A DNA stretch of 14,710 nt from CAZGOM01 sp964542875. GTDB taxonomy: Bacteria > Planctomycetota > Phycisphaerae > Phycisphaerales > Phycisphaeraceae. Both the position numbers and the translations under genes were made by a program. Each line of letters starts with the position of its first letter. Position 1 is the first letter of the stretch. This document shows, piece by piece, positions 1 to 7,984 of the stretch. The DNA lies in NCBI GenBank assembly GCA_964542875.1, contig CAZIWA010000138.1:1-14710 (forward strand), read 5' to 3'. Under the pieces are notes generated by a model. It was not told the DNA's origin and did no database searches. It worked only from the letters and a program-made list of their open reading frames with translations.

Positions 1-176
1 ACCCGAAACCCCAAAAATAACCCGATCAAAGGGCGAGAATGAATCGTGGGGAATTATGTGCACTTTAAGAATTTGAACTTATAGTTGAGGGGTCTGGTTT
101 GAGTTTTGGATTTAGTGTGTGGTCCGATTGTTTCGGATCCGTGGTTGCGGCTGGGGCCTTTCTTGCAGGGAAAAAT

Positions 177-1937
177 ATGCGTAATCGATTCTTTGGCAAG
201 GGTTTACGCAATAGGTTGTGCGGTTTTTTTGCTGGATTGATCGAGCCTGTGGGGGCCGCAGCGGGGGTGGAGGCGCTGGAAGGGCGCGCGATGATGAGCG
301 AGACGCCGGGGATCACGTTTGATGCGGCGCATCCTTACACATACACCGATGCGCTGATGAACAAGGTGACGTTCTCTATGACGGGGCCGGGTTCAGGGTC
401 GGTGTACATGAACACGATCATGACCACGATGCCGAGCTTTGGGGACTCCATCGCGACGGATATCTATGCGCAGAGCGTGCAGATTTCCGGCAGCACTTCG
501 GCAACGGGCTTCCGGGTGGATGTGGTGTCGGCGACGGCGGGGAGCCCCGCGACGGCGCATATCGGGTCGTTGATTGTGATGGGGGATATCCAGAGCGTTT
601 ATGCGCCGAAACTGAGCCTGGATGTGTCGCTGGCCGTCAGCGGCGGGCTGGGGAGCATCCTGCTGGGGGATCAGACGAGCGCAGGGGCGACCTTGATCTT
701 CGGGCACAGCAGCGCAATGCCCAATGGGACGAATATTTCGCTGGGGCGAGTGGACAATTTGTCGATCAGCGCGGCGGGAGCGCATATCGCGCAATTGAAC
801 GCGCTGGATTGGCGTGACAGCGATGAGACCGCGGACACGATCACCGCGGCGTCGATCGGATCGCTGATGATCACGGGCAGCGGCTCGAGCGTGCAAGGCG
901 ACTTTGAAGTGGGATTGGACCTTTCCGGCGAGGGGATCGCGGATGACGCGCCGACTTTGAACCTGGTGAATGTCGCGGGGACGATTCGGGATGCGCTTTG
1001 GACCGTCGACGGCAACATCGAGCGGATCACCACCCGGTCGGGCGGTGAGAACTGGACGCTGGAGGCCACCGGCCTGCTGGCTTATCTGACGACAAGCAAC
1101 AGCCTGGTGGACTCGGTGATCGATGTGCAGTCGATCGGGCTGATGAGCGTGCGCCAGCACTTGTTGGATACGTCGGTGACGACGGGCGAGGGGTTAACGC
1201 CGAGCCTGTTCTCCATCGCGGGCGTGAGCGTGGGCGGCACGGTGATCAACTCCCACTTTGATTCGCAGAATACGGGCGTGGGGACGTTCCTGATCACCGG
1301 GAACATCATGGAATTCTCGATCCATGCAAGTGTTTTGACGCGCTTGAATACGGGTGTGAGCGTGTACAACACGAATATCCAGGCGGGGCTGATCGGGACG
1401 ATCTTCGTGTCACTGGACATGATGGATTCTTCGGTCACGGTGACCAACCCGATTCAAGACGGGAAGGTTTCGCTGGGCAACCTGACTGTGTTTGCGGTCG
1501 GCAAGGGCGTGGATGTGATCTCCGCAGGCAGCGTGGACAACATGCGCTTTGGGCACCTGGTGGACAGCTATGTGGCCGTGGGCGTGGAGAACTACGAAGG
1601 ATATATGTCTGTGCTGACCAGCGAGTCAGGCGGGCTGGCGTCGATCAAGACGCTGTACCTTTCGAGCACGATCGGCTACACGGATTACAAGGCGATGAGC
1701 AACTCCAACATCTATGCAGGACATCTGGGCAGCGTGAGGGTGTACAGCGTGGATGAGGCTACGGAGTCCAACTACGGGATCACCGCGGTGAAGGTGGACA
1801 CGTACCAGCGGCGCAAGGCGGACGGCACGGTGCTGAAGCTGACCGAGTTGTCCAACGATGGCGGCGAGCCGGAGATTGTCGATAGCGCGGGCGGGTACCG
1901 GTTGACCATTATTGAGATGCCGGGAATGGGCGGCTGA
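177..1937 (+). CDS. Large secreted/surface beta-solenoid-like protein with N-terminal LEPR-XLL-like motif
   Basis: Predicted 586-residue protein of unknown function, probably exported. I chose the ATG at 177 because AGGG at 167-170 sits 6 nt upstream; the frame stays open upstream to a TTG at 99 with no better ribosome site. Residues 1-30 are basic and then weakly hydrophobic. VEALEGRAMMS at residues 31-41 resembles the planctomycete LEPR-XLL motif (usual form LEPRxLLS), but with G for P and MM for LL. From about residue 47 to the end there are irregular rungs of about 20-25 residues of the form I/L-G-x-L-x-V/I, such as IGSLIVMGDI, LGSILLGD, IGSLMITG and LGNLTVFAVG, which suggest a parallel beta-solenoid. 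No enzyme motif is visible. The whole module is homologous to the C-terminal third of the next gene's product, and residues of about 334-541 are encoded by DNA identical to that gene. Surface attachment or a structural role is a guess. Confidence 0.85.
   Translation: MRNRFFGKGLRNRLCGFFAGLIEPVGAAAGVEALEGRAMMSETPGITFDAAHPYTYTDALMNKVTFSMTGPGSGSVYMNTIMTTMPSFGDSIATDIYAQSVQISGSTSATGFRVDVVSATAGSPATAHIGSLIVMGDIQSVYAPKLSLDVSLAVSGGLGSILLGDQTSAGATLIFGHSSAMPNGTNISLGRVDNLSISAAGAHIAQLNALDWRDSDETADTITAASIGSLMITGSGSSVQGDFEVGLDLSGEGIADDAPTLNLVNVAGTIRDALWTVDGNIERITTRSGGENWTLEATGLLAYLTTSNSLVDSVIDVQSIGLMSVRQHLLDTSVTTGEGLTPSLFSIAGVSVGGTVINSHFDSQNTGVGTFLITGNIMEFSIHASVLTRLNTGVSVYNTNIQAGLIGTIFVSLDMMDSSVTVTNPIQDGKVSLGNLTVFAVGKGVDVISAGSVDNMRFGHLVDSYVAVGVENYEGYMSVLTSESGGLASIKTLYLSSTIGYTDYKAMSNSNIYAGHLGSVRVYSVDEATESNYGITAVKVDTYQRRKADGTVLKLTELSNDGGEPEIVDSAGGYRLTIIEMPGMGG
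1116..1843 (+). repeat. Near-identical 728-bp duplicated block, copy 1
   Basis: This block matches 6887-7614 at a constant offset of 5771 bases. By direct comparison there are four mismatches, at 1136, 1175, 1800 and 1802, so 1176-1799 is a perfect 624-bp identity. The reading frame is the same in both copies. Outside the block the two genes remain homologous in protein but differ at many synonymous positions. Confidence 0.95.
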
Positions 1938-2227
1938 ACAGCCAAGGGGAGGGGCCAGGCCAGGAACGATTGAAGACCAACGGAAGGCAGAGGGGGTTGT
2001 GTCGTTACGCGGTCAGAGACGCTATGCCCCCGGGGATCTGAGAGCGCTGGTCTGTTGGTCCTTCAAAAAAGAGCGCGCGAGGCTTCATTGCACCGTACGG
2101 GGCCAGGCCTTGACCCGCTTTCCGAAAGGAGAGCGTGGGAGGAGAGAGGAATAAGGGTCGACGCGGTGGCTGATTCCAAGGTAAATTCAAGTGAGTCGCT
2201 GATCTGAATTTGGTAGGATGAAAAAAT
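1938..2227. other. Intergenic stretch between the two paralogous surface-protein genes
   Basis: These 290 bases hold no convincing gene. Visible structures are an imperfect inverted repeat, TGAAGACCAAC at 1971-1981 against GTTGGTCCTTCA at 2054-2065 (one inserted base, about 72 nt apart), and a compact hairpin at 2116-2135. Neither is followed by a T-run on the plus strand, so no intrinsic terminator is evident. Confidence 0.5.
2116..2135 (+). other. GAAA-loop hairpin upstream of the large surface-protein gene
   Basis: CGCTTTCC (2116-2123) pairs with GGAGAGCG (2128-2135) over 8 bp with one G-T wobble, closed by a GAAA tetraloop. The sequence after it is purine-rich, not T-rich, so it is not a standard terminator. 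It lies about 90 nt before the ATG of the next gene and could be a 5' UTR element or chance. Confidence 0.35.
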
Positions 2228-5200
2228 ATGCATACGCAGCACAACCACGGCCGGATCGGGTACTCCATGATGAAGTCGAAAATCGCACGGATGGCGGGAA
2301 GGTTGAAGGGGTGGTTTGAGTCCAGTGGTGTGAGCCGCGGGAGTGTGGTGGAAGCGCTGGAAGCGCGCTCGCTGATGAGCGCCGCGTATTCGGTGACGAA
2401 CGCGACGGATGATATTTACGAGCCGGCGGACGGGTCGCTGCGCTGGGCGCTGAACCAGGCCAGCAGCGATGGCACGGACAGCTCGATCACCTTCAATCTG
2501 CCCGCAGGCACCACGACGATTGAACTGACGGGGTATTTGTACATCGATAACAGCGTCACGATCTACGGACCTGGTTCAGGTGCGCTGAGCATCGACGGGA
2601 ACGGGCTGGATCGGGTGATTGAGGCTGCCGCGGGCGATGTGGTGCTGCATGGGCTGACCATCACCGGGGGCAAAGTGACCGACAATGTGGGCGCGGGCAT
2701 CTGGTCGCACGGCAACAGCCTGACGCTGGTGGACGTGACGATCACCGGGAACAGCGCAACGGACACGGGCGGGCGCGGGGCGGTGTCGGTGATGGGCGTG
2801 GGGCTTTACTCGTCTTCGCCGGTGGTGTCGATCATCAACTCGAAGATTTCCGACAACGTTGCCGACGGCGGCGGGCTGGGCATTGGCGCGTACTTCAGCG
2901 CGATTTCGCCGGGAACGACGGTGGGTATCTCCAACAGCGTGATTTCAAGCAATGTCTCGAACGTGACGACGACGACCTCCGGCGGCGTGGGCGTGTATGT
3001 CGAGAGCGGCGTGGTGGCTTCGCTGGCGCTGACGTCCGTGGAGGGGAACTCCATGAACGTGGTGAACCAGGATATTTCCTCCCTGGGCGGCATCGGGATC
3101 TGGAACAACGGCTCGCTGACCCTGACGGAATCGACGGTGCATGCCAACTCCGGGTCGACGCCCGGAACTTATGTCTACATCCACGGCGGCGGGATCTACT
3201 CCACCAATACGATGGCGCTGAACCTGAGCGAAGTGAGCTACAACGTCGTCGGGCGCGGCCCGGGGGCGGGTGTGTTTGCCTACGGCGGGCTGTCGGTGAT
3301 CAACTCCACGATCGCATACAACAAGAGCCTGACGACCGGACAGGGCGCGGGCGTGTATTACGGGGTCAACGAGAGTTCCGGGTCGGCTGATTTTTACAAC
3401 GTGACGATTTATGGAAACTCACTGGAAGACGACGCGGGTTCGACTTCAACGGGCGGGTTGTACTCAGACGCCAGCAAGCCGGTGAACCTGGTGAACTCCG
3501 TGGTGGCGGGGAACTCCGTGACCAGTGGAGGCGTGAAGCAGGCGACGGACATTGCGGGGACGATCAAGGCGATCGGGAACAACCTGGTTTTTGATGTCAG
3601 CCGTGGCACGGTGACGGGGGCGAGCATCATCACGGGCATCGATCCGGCGCTGGATACGGAACTGGATTACCACGGCGGGCCGACACGGACGCTGGTGCCG
3701 ACGGCGAATTCACCGGTGATCGATGCAGGGGACAACCTTTATTCGACGGGTGTGGATCAGCGCGGGTTTCCCCGGCCGACGTACAGCGATCCGGCAATCG
3801 TCGACCTGGGTGCGGTGGAAGCGGGCGGCATCCTGGCGGGGTATGTGTTCCACGACGTCAACGGCAACGGGATTTACGATGAGGGTGACGGCTACCCCTC
3901 CAGCGGCGAATCCGAGATGAGGGTGATCCTCAACAGCGTGGGGCAAGACGGTCAGGCCGGCACCGGCGACGATTATTTTGTGGATTCGGTGACGCAGGGG
4001 CTGTTTGGCTACTTCCATTTCTTCAACGTGGCCAACGGGGATTATTACCTGTCGTTTGAAGTGCCTACGGGCTACCACTTTGCGGCACAGCAACTTGGCA
4101 CCACCGGCGGAAGCGTGGTGTACCCCGATGGCGCAAGCAAGGGTGATACCCCGGTGTACACCGTGGTGCAGGGAACGTATGAAGAAGCCATCAATGCGGG
4201 CGTGGTTGCGGATACGCTGCTGCAAGTGCTGGTGTATGCGGACATCAATGAGAACGGAAAGTTTGATTCGGGAATCGACAGCCCACTGCCGGGCGCGAAG
4301 GTGACGATTTCAGGCGACTCCGGCCAGCCGGAAGTGCAACTGAGCGCGGATCTGAGCGGGTATGTGACGTTCACCAACGAACAGGTAACCGGCGGCGGGT
4401 CGTACACGCTGGTGCTCAGTGATGTGCCGGGCTATACGGGTTCGGCGGTCACGATCGGGACATTGGGCGGGAGCTCGCCCGAGAGCGCGTACCAGATCCT
4501 GAACATTGTGGTGCCCGCAGGCGGGCAGGGCACGGGATACGCCTTTGGCATGAAGGCCAATGCGGTGGCGACGGCCAGCGTGTCGGGCTCGGCGTTTGAA
4601 GACGTGAACCAGAATGGCGTGCGCGACGGCGAAAATTACATCGCCGGCGCCGTTGTCAAACTTTACGCGGTGGGCGCGGACGGGCTGCAGGGAACCTCGG
4701 ACGATGAATTGATCGCCGAGACCGTCACCGATGGCAGCGGCCTGTACAGCTTCGGGAGCCTGACGGCCAATTCGTATTACGTGGTGTTCAACTCGCCGGA
4801 ACTTTCACGGCTGACCAAACAGGATGTCGTTTCCGTGGGGGGCAGCCGGGCGGACAATGCCGATAAGCACATGGGCAGCACGCCGGTGTACAACGTGGCC
4901 GAAGGCGCAAACCAGACGGATGTGAACGCGGGATTTGTGAAATTCGTGGCGATCTCCGTGGTGGCGTTTGAAGACACCGGGTCCGACCCTGAAGGGTACC
5001 CCGGACCGGTGGTGCCCGGCGACGGTGTGTTTCAGTCCTATACGGACAAGGCGCTGGCCAACGTATCGGTGACGATCAGCGGCGTGGCGGATGTGGACGG
5101 CAGCGTGGTGACGCAGACGCAGACGACCAACGAATACGGAAACGTTTACTTCTACCTGCTGGAACCGGGCACCTACACCATCTCCGTGGAGACACCCGAT

Positions 5201-7729
5201 GGGCTGATGGTGACCAAGGCGAACATCGGCACCCACGGCGGCACGGTGAGCAACGACAACATTTCATTCACCGGCGTGACGATCGCCTCGGGTGGTGTGG
5301 CGGAGTATTACAGCTACGCATTCATGCCTGAAGTGGTGGCAACGCAGTCCATCAGCGGCCTGGTGTTTTTCGATGGTGATTTCAACGGGATCTATACCAC
5401 GGAGAGCAAAGACAGCGGGATTTCGGGCGTGACGATGAAACTGGTCCAGTATGACGATGGCGGCTTTACCGATGTGGCGACCACCACCACGGATGCATCA
5501 GGCCAATGGACCTTTACCGGTCTGATCGCAGGCCTGACGTACCGCGTCATCGAGGTTCCCAATTCGGGACAGCTCGTGCATACGGCGACGATCGGCGCCG
5601 CGGGCGGCGTTTACAGCCCCGATGTCAACGCGGTCAGCGGCATTACCCTGGAAAGCGATCAGGACGCGACGGGTTACAACTTCGCGAACATTTCCCCCAA
5701 CATCGTCACCGGGCACGTGGTCGGCGTCATCGCCGGGGGCGAGACGGTTCCGCTGGAGGGGATCACGATCAAGCTCATCAACAATGATGATCCCAGCCTT
5801 CCTTATGGACTCACCACCACCACCGATGCATCCGGCGCGTTCAGCTTCACCGGCCTGCGCCCTGGGCACTACACGCTTGAGGCGACGCAGCCTGAGCTTG
5901 AAGGATATGACTTTGACCATGCCGAGCCGGGCGCCGGGTATGGCGGCACCGCCGAAGGCACTTTCATCACGGGCATTGATATGTCCGGCGTGATGGGAAC
6001 GACCGGCGGCGAAAACAACTTCTTCTACGAAAGCGATACGCTGGTACAGCCGGTTTCGTACACGTTTGATGCCGCGCATCCGCTGAGCTACATGGACCAG
6101 AACGGCAACAAGGTCACGCTCTCCATGACCGGTGCGGGCACGGGAACGGCTTATTTTGAAGGCGGCGACACCGACAATGACGATTTTGGCGGGCTGAGCA
6201 TTCAGACCGTGATCGATCCGCTTACCGGTCTGCGCAATACGATCACGAATATCTCCATCAGCGGCAGCACATCGACGACGGGCTTTCGGGTGGATGTGAT
6301 TTCGGCATCGGCGGGCATCACCCCCAAGACGATGATTCCAGTGATCGAAGTGGCCGGCGATATCGGCTCCATTTATGCGCTCAATGCGTCGTTTACCCAG
6401 TCGCTGGCGATCAGCGGCGGTGTGGGCAGCATCACCCTGGGTGACCTGACCGGCGGCCAGGCGCACCTTTCGTTCGGCACCAGCAAGGCGCTGACCGGCG
6501 GTGCGAAACTGACCTTCGGGCTGGTGAGCAATCTCTCGATCTTCGCGCCCGATGCGGCGATTGCGCAGATCGTGGCCAAGAACTGGCTGGATACGGACGA
6601 GTCGACCGATGAGATCGTCGCGGCGTCCATCAATGCGCTGACCATCACCGGGGCGATGGACGTGGACGGCGACTTCATGGCGGACCTGGACCTTTCGGGC
6701 GCGGGCATCGCCGATGATGCGCCGACCCTGAACCTGGTGAACGTGGCCGGGGCGATCAAGGAAAGCAACTGGACCATCGAAGGGAACATCGAACGCATCA
6801 CCACCCGTTCGGGCGGTGAAAACTGGCACCTTTGCGCAACGGGCCTGCTGGCGTACCTGACCACCAGCCGAAGCCTGATTGAATCCGTGATCGATGTGCA
6901 GTCGATTGGGCTGATGAGCGTGCGCCAGCACTTGTTGGATACGTCTGTGACGACGGGCGAGGGGTTAACGCCGAGCCTGTTCTCCATCGCGGGCGTGAGC
7001 GTGGGCGGCACGGTGATCAACTCCCACTTTGATTCGCAGAATACGGGCGTGGGGACGTTCCTGATCACCGGGAACATCATGGAATTCTCGATCCATGCAA
7101 GTGTTTTGACGCGCTTGAATACGGGTGTGAGCGTGTACAACACGAATATCCAGGCGGGGCTGATCGGGACGATCTTCGTGTCACTGGACATGATGGATTC
7201 TTCGGTCACGGTGACCAACCCGATTCAAGACGGGAAGGTTTCGCTGGGCAACCTGACTGTGTTTGCGGTCGGCAAGGGCGTGGATGTGATCTCCGCAGGC
7301 AGCGTGGACAACATGCGCTTTGGGCACCTGGTGGACAGCTATGTGGCCGTGGGCGTGGAGAACTACGAAGGATATATGTCTGTGCTGACCAGCGAGTCAG
7401 GCGGGCTGGCGTCGATCAAGACGCTGTACCTTTCGAGCACGATCGGCTACACGGATTACAAGGCGATGAGCAACTCCAACATCTATGCAGGACATCTGGG
7501 CAGCGTGAGGGTGTACAGCGTGGATGAGGCTACGGAGTCCAACTACGGGATCACCGCGGTGAAGGTGGACTCATACCAGCGGCGCAAGGCGGACGGCACG
7601 GTGCTGAAGCTGACGAACCTTTCCAACGACACGGGCGAGCAGATGATCGCAGACAGTGCCGGCGGGTATCGACTGACCATCATTGAGATGCCTGATGACG
7701 ATGGCGGTGAGATTGATCCTGAGGTGTGA
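2228..7729 (+). CDS. Giant multidomain surface protein: LEPR-XLL-like motif, beta-helix, SdrD-B-like repeats, beta-solenoid module
   Basis: Predicted 1833-residue extracellular protein. The ATG at 2228 follows AGGA (2215-2218) with 9 nt spacing; Met codons at residues 14 and 15 are alternatives. VEALEARSLMSA at residues 41-52 is LEPR-XLL-like. Residues of about 53-490 are Asn/Ser/Gly-rich right-handed beta-helix repeats (for example GLTITGG, LVDVTITGNSA) after a DGSLRWALNQA start typical of such proteins. NSPVIDAGDN...DLGAVE at about 494-533 looks like a choice-of-anchor Q end. Six Ig-like modules begin near residues 538, 663, 782, 907, 1039 and 1158. Several carry a calcium-type loop of the SdrD-B kind (DVNGNGIYDEGD, DINENGKFD, DVNQNGVRD); the fourth and sixth lack a clear one. 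Residues of about 1278-1833 are homologous to the preceding gene's product. No LPXTG-type or PEP-CTERM anchor is visible. Adhesion or envelope structure is the likely role, but this is inference. Confidence 0.9.
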   Translation: MHTQHNHGRIGYSMMKSKIARMAGRLKGWFESSGVSRGSVVEALEARSLMSAAYSVTNATDDIYEPADGSLRWALNQASSDGTDSSITFNLPAGTTTIELTGYLYIDNSVTIYGPGSGALSIDGNGLDRVIEAAAGDVVLHGLTITGGKVTDNVGAGIWSHGNSLTLVDVTITGNSATDTGGRGAVSVMGVGLYSSSPVVSIINSKISDNVADGGGLGIGAYFSAISPGTTVGISNSVISSNVSNVTTTTSGGVGVYVESGVVASLALTSVEGNSMNVVNQDISSLGGIGIWNNGSLTLTESTVHANSGSTPGTYVYIHGGGIYSTNTMALNLSEVSYNVVGRGPGAGVFAYGGLSVINSTIAYNKSLTTGQGAGVYYGVNESSGSADFYNVTIYGNSLEDDAGSTSTGGLYSDASKPVNLVNSVVAGNSVTSGGVKQATDIAGTIKAIGNNLVFDVSRGTVTGASIITGIDPALDTELDYHGGPTRTLVPTANSPVIDAGDNLYSTGVDQRGFPRPTYSDPAIVDLGAVEAGGILAGYVFHDVNGNGIYDEGDGYPSSGESEMRVILNSVGQDGQAGTGDDYFVDSVTQGLFGYFHFFNVANGDYYLSFEVPTGYHFAAQQLGTTGGSVVYPDGASKGDTPVYTVVQGTYEEAINAGVVADTLLQVLVYADINENGKFDSGIDSPLPGAKVTISGDSGQPEVQLSADLSGYVTFTNEQVTGGGSYTLVLSDVPGYTGSAVTIGTLGGSSPESAYQILNIVVPAGGQGTGYAFGMKANAVATASVSGSAFEDVNQNGVRDGENYIAGAVVKLYAVGADGLQGTSDDELIAETVTDGSGLYSFGSLTANSYYVVFNSPELSRLTKQDVVSVGGSRADNADKHMGSTPVYNVAEGANQTDVNAGFVKFVAISVVAFEDTGSDPEGYPGPVVPGDGVFQSYTDKALANVSVTISGVADVDGSVVTQTQTTNEYGNVYFYLLEPGTYTISVETPDGLMVTKANIGTHGGTVSNDNISFTGVTIASGGVAEYYSYAFMPEVVATQSISGLVFFDGDFNGIYTTESKDSGISGVTMKLVQYDDGGFTDVATTTTDASGQWTFTGLIAGLTYRVIEVPNSGQLVHTATIGAAGGVYSPDVNAVSGITLESDQDATGYNFANISPNIVTGHVVGVIAGGETVPLEGITIKLINNDDPSLPYGLTTTTDASGAFSFTGLRPGHYTLEATQPELEGYDFDHAEPGAGYGGTAEGTFITGIDMSGVMGTTGGENNFFYESDTLVQPVSYTFDAAHPLSYMDQNGNKVTLSMTGAGTGTAYFEGGDTDNDDFGGLSIQTVIDPLTGLRNTITNISISGSTSTTGFRVDVISASAGITPKTMIPVIEVAGDIGSIYALNASFTQSLAISGGVGSITLGDLTGGQAHLSFGTSKALTGGAKLTFGLVSNLSIFAPDAAIAQIVAKNWLDTDESTDEIVAASINALTITGAMDVDGDFMADLDLSGAGIADDAPTLNLVNVAGAIKESNWTIEGNIERITTRSGGENWHLCATGLLAYLTTSRSLIESVIDVQSIGLMSVRQHLLDTSVTTGEGLTPSLFSIAGVSVGGTVINSHFDSQNTGVGTFLITGNIMEFSIHASVLTRLNTGVSVYNTNIQAGLIGTIFVSLDMMDSSVTVTNPIQDGKVSLGNLTVFAVGKGVDVISAGSVDNMRFGHLVDSYVAVGVENYEGYMSVLTSESGGLASIKTLYLSSTIGYTDYKAMSNSNIYAGHLGSVRVYSVDEATESNYGITAVKVDSYQRRKADGTVLKLTNLSNDTGEQMIADSAGGYRLTIIEMPDDDGGEIDPEV
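6887..7614 (+). repeat. Near-identical 728-bp duplicated block, copy 2
   Basis: Counterpart of 1116-1843 within the C-terminal module of the giant gene. The perfect-identity core is 6947-7570. It encodes residues of about 1574-1781, from DTSVTTGEG to near TAVKVD. The edges are sharp relative to flanking homology with many silent differences. Confidence 0.95.
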
Positions 7730-7800
7730 TGAGTGTCGAGATGTCTTTCCGCGACCGTCGAAGTTGCAGAAAGACGGGAGTGATTCAAAACATCTGTTGA

Positions 7801-7835
7801 CCGTGGGCGGCGCTCGAAGTCTTGCCGGCCCACGG
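7801..7835 (+). other. Inverted repeat downstream of the giant surface-protein gene
   Basis: CCGTGGGC (7801-7808) and GCCCACGG (7828-7835) form a perfect 8-bp stem around a 19-nt loop, 71 bp after the stop codon. No T-run follows, so it is at best a weak or factor-assisted terminator. The rest of 7730-7984 shows only a small GGCGC-GAT-GCGCC hairpin at 7871-7883 and no gene. Confidence 0.35.
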
Positions 7836-7970
7836 CTACGTGCCCTTGTATGAGCCTAAAGAGCCTTTACGGCGCGATGCGCCCGCCAAAAAGAAGGACC
7901 TGGGGCGGTGGGATTCGCCTGCGACATTGTCGCTCTTGACGTGGCGGCGCGGCGATGGGGTGATTGGGAC

Positions 7971-7976
7971 TAGAAT
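7971..7976 (+). promoter_or_regulatory. Possible -10 box (TAGAAT) for tatC with nearly leaderless transcript
   Basis: TAGAAT is one base from TATAAT and ends 8 nt before the ATG at 7985. The predicted start point is therefore near 7983, leaving a 2-nt leader. No Shine-Dalgarno sequence precedes the ATG, which fits leaderless translation. No good -35 box is seen at 16-18 bp spacing. The surrounding ATTGGG..ACTAGAATG is repeated before the cimA leader peptide, which raises my confidence. Confidence 0.45.
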
Positions 7977-7984
7977 GTAGCTCC

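Noticed and set aside
393..1160. Long minus-strand ORF rich in His, Arg and Gln, and a similar one at 5498-6931
   Set aside because: Both are antisense shadows of the surface-protein genes; composition is typical of reversed GC-rich codons and there are no ribosome sites or motifs.
1912..2154. Possible 80-residue gene after the first surface-protein gene
   Set aside because: Overlaps the preceding coding end, has no convincing start site and no recognisable motif.
3839..6050. Sortase-type surface protein because of SdrD-B-like repeats
   Set aside because: No LPXTG motif, C-terminal hydrophobic segment or basic tail is present; the C-terminus is the soluble shared module.
1116..7614. Insertion sequence or composite transposon bounded by the 728-bp repeats
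   Set aside because: The repeats are in-frame parts of larger homologous coding modules, with no transposase, terminal inverted repeats or target duplications.
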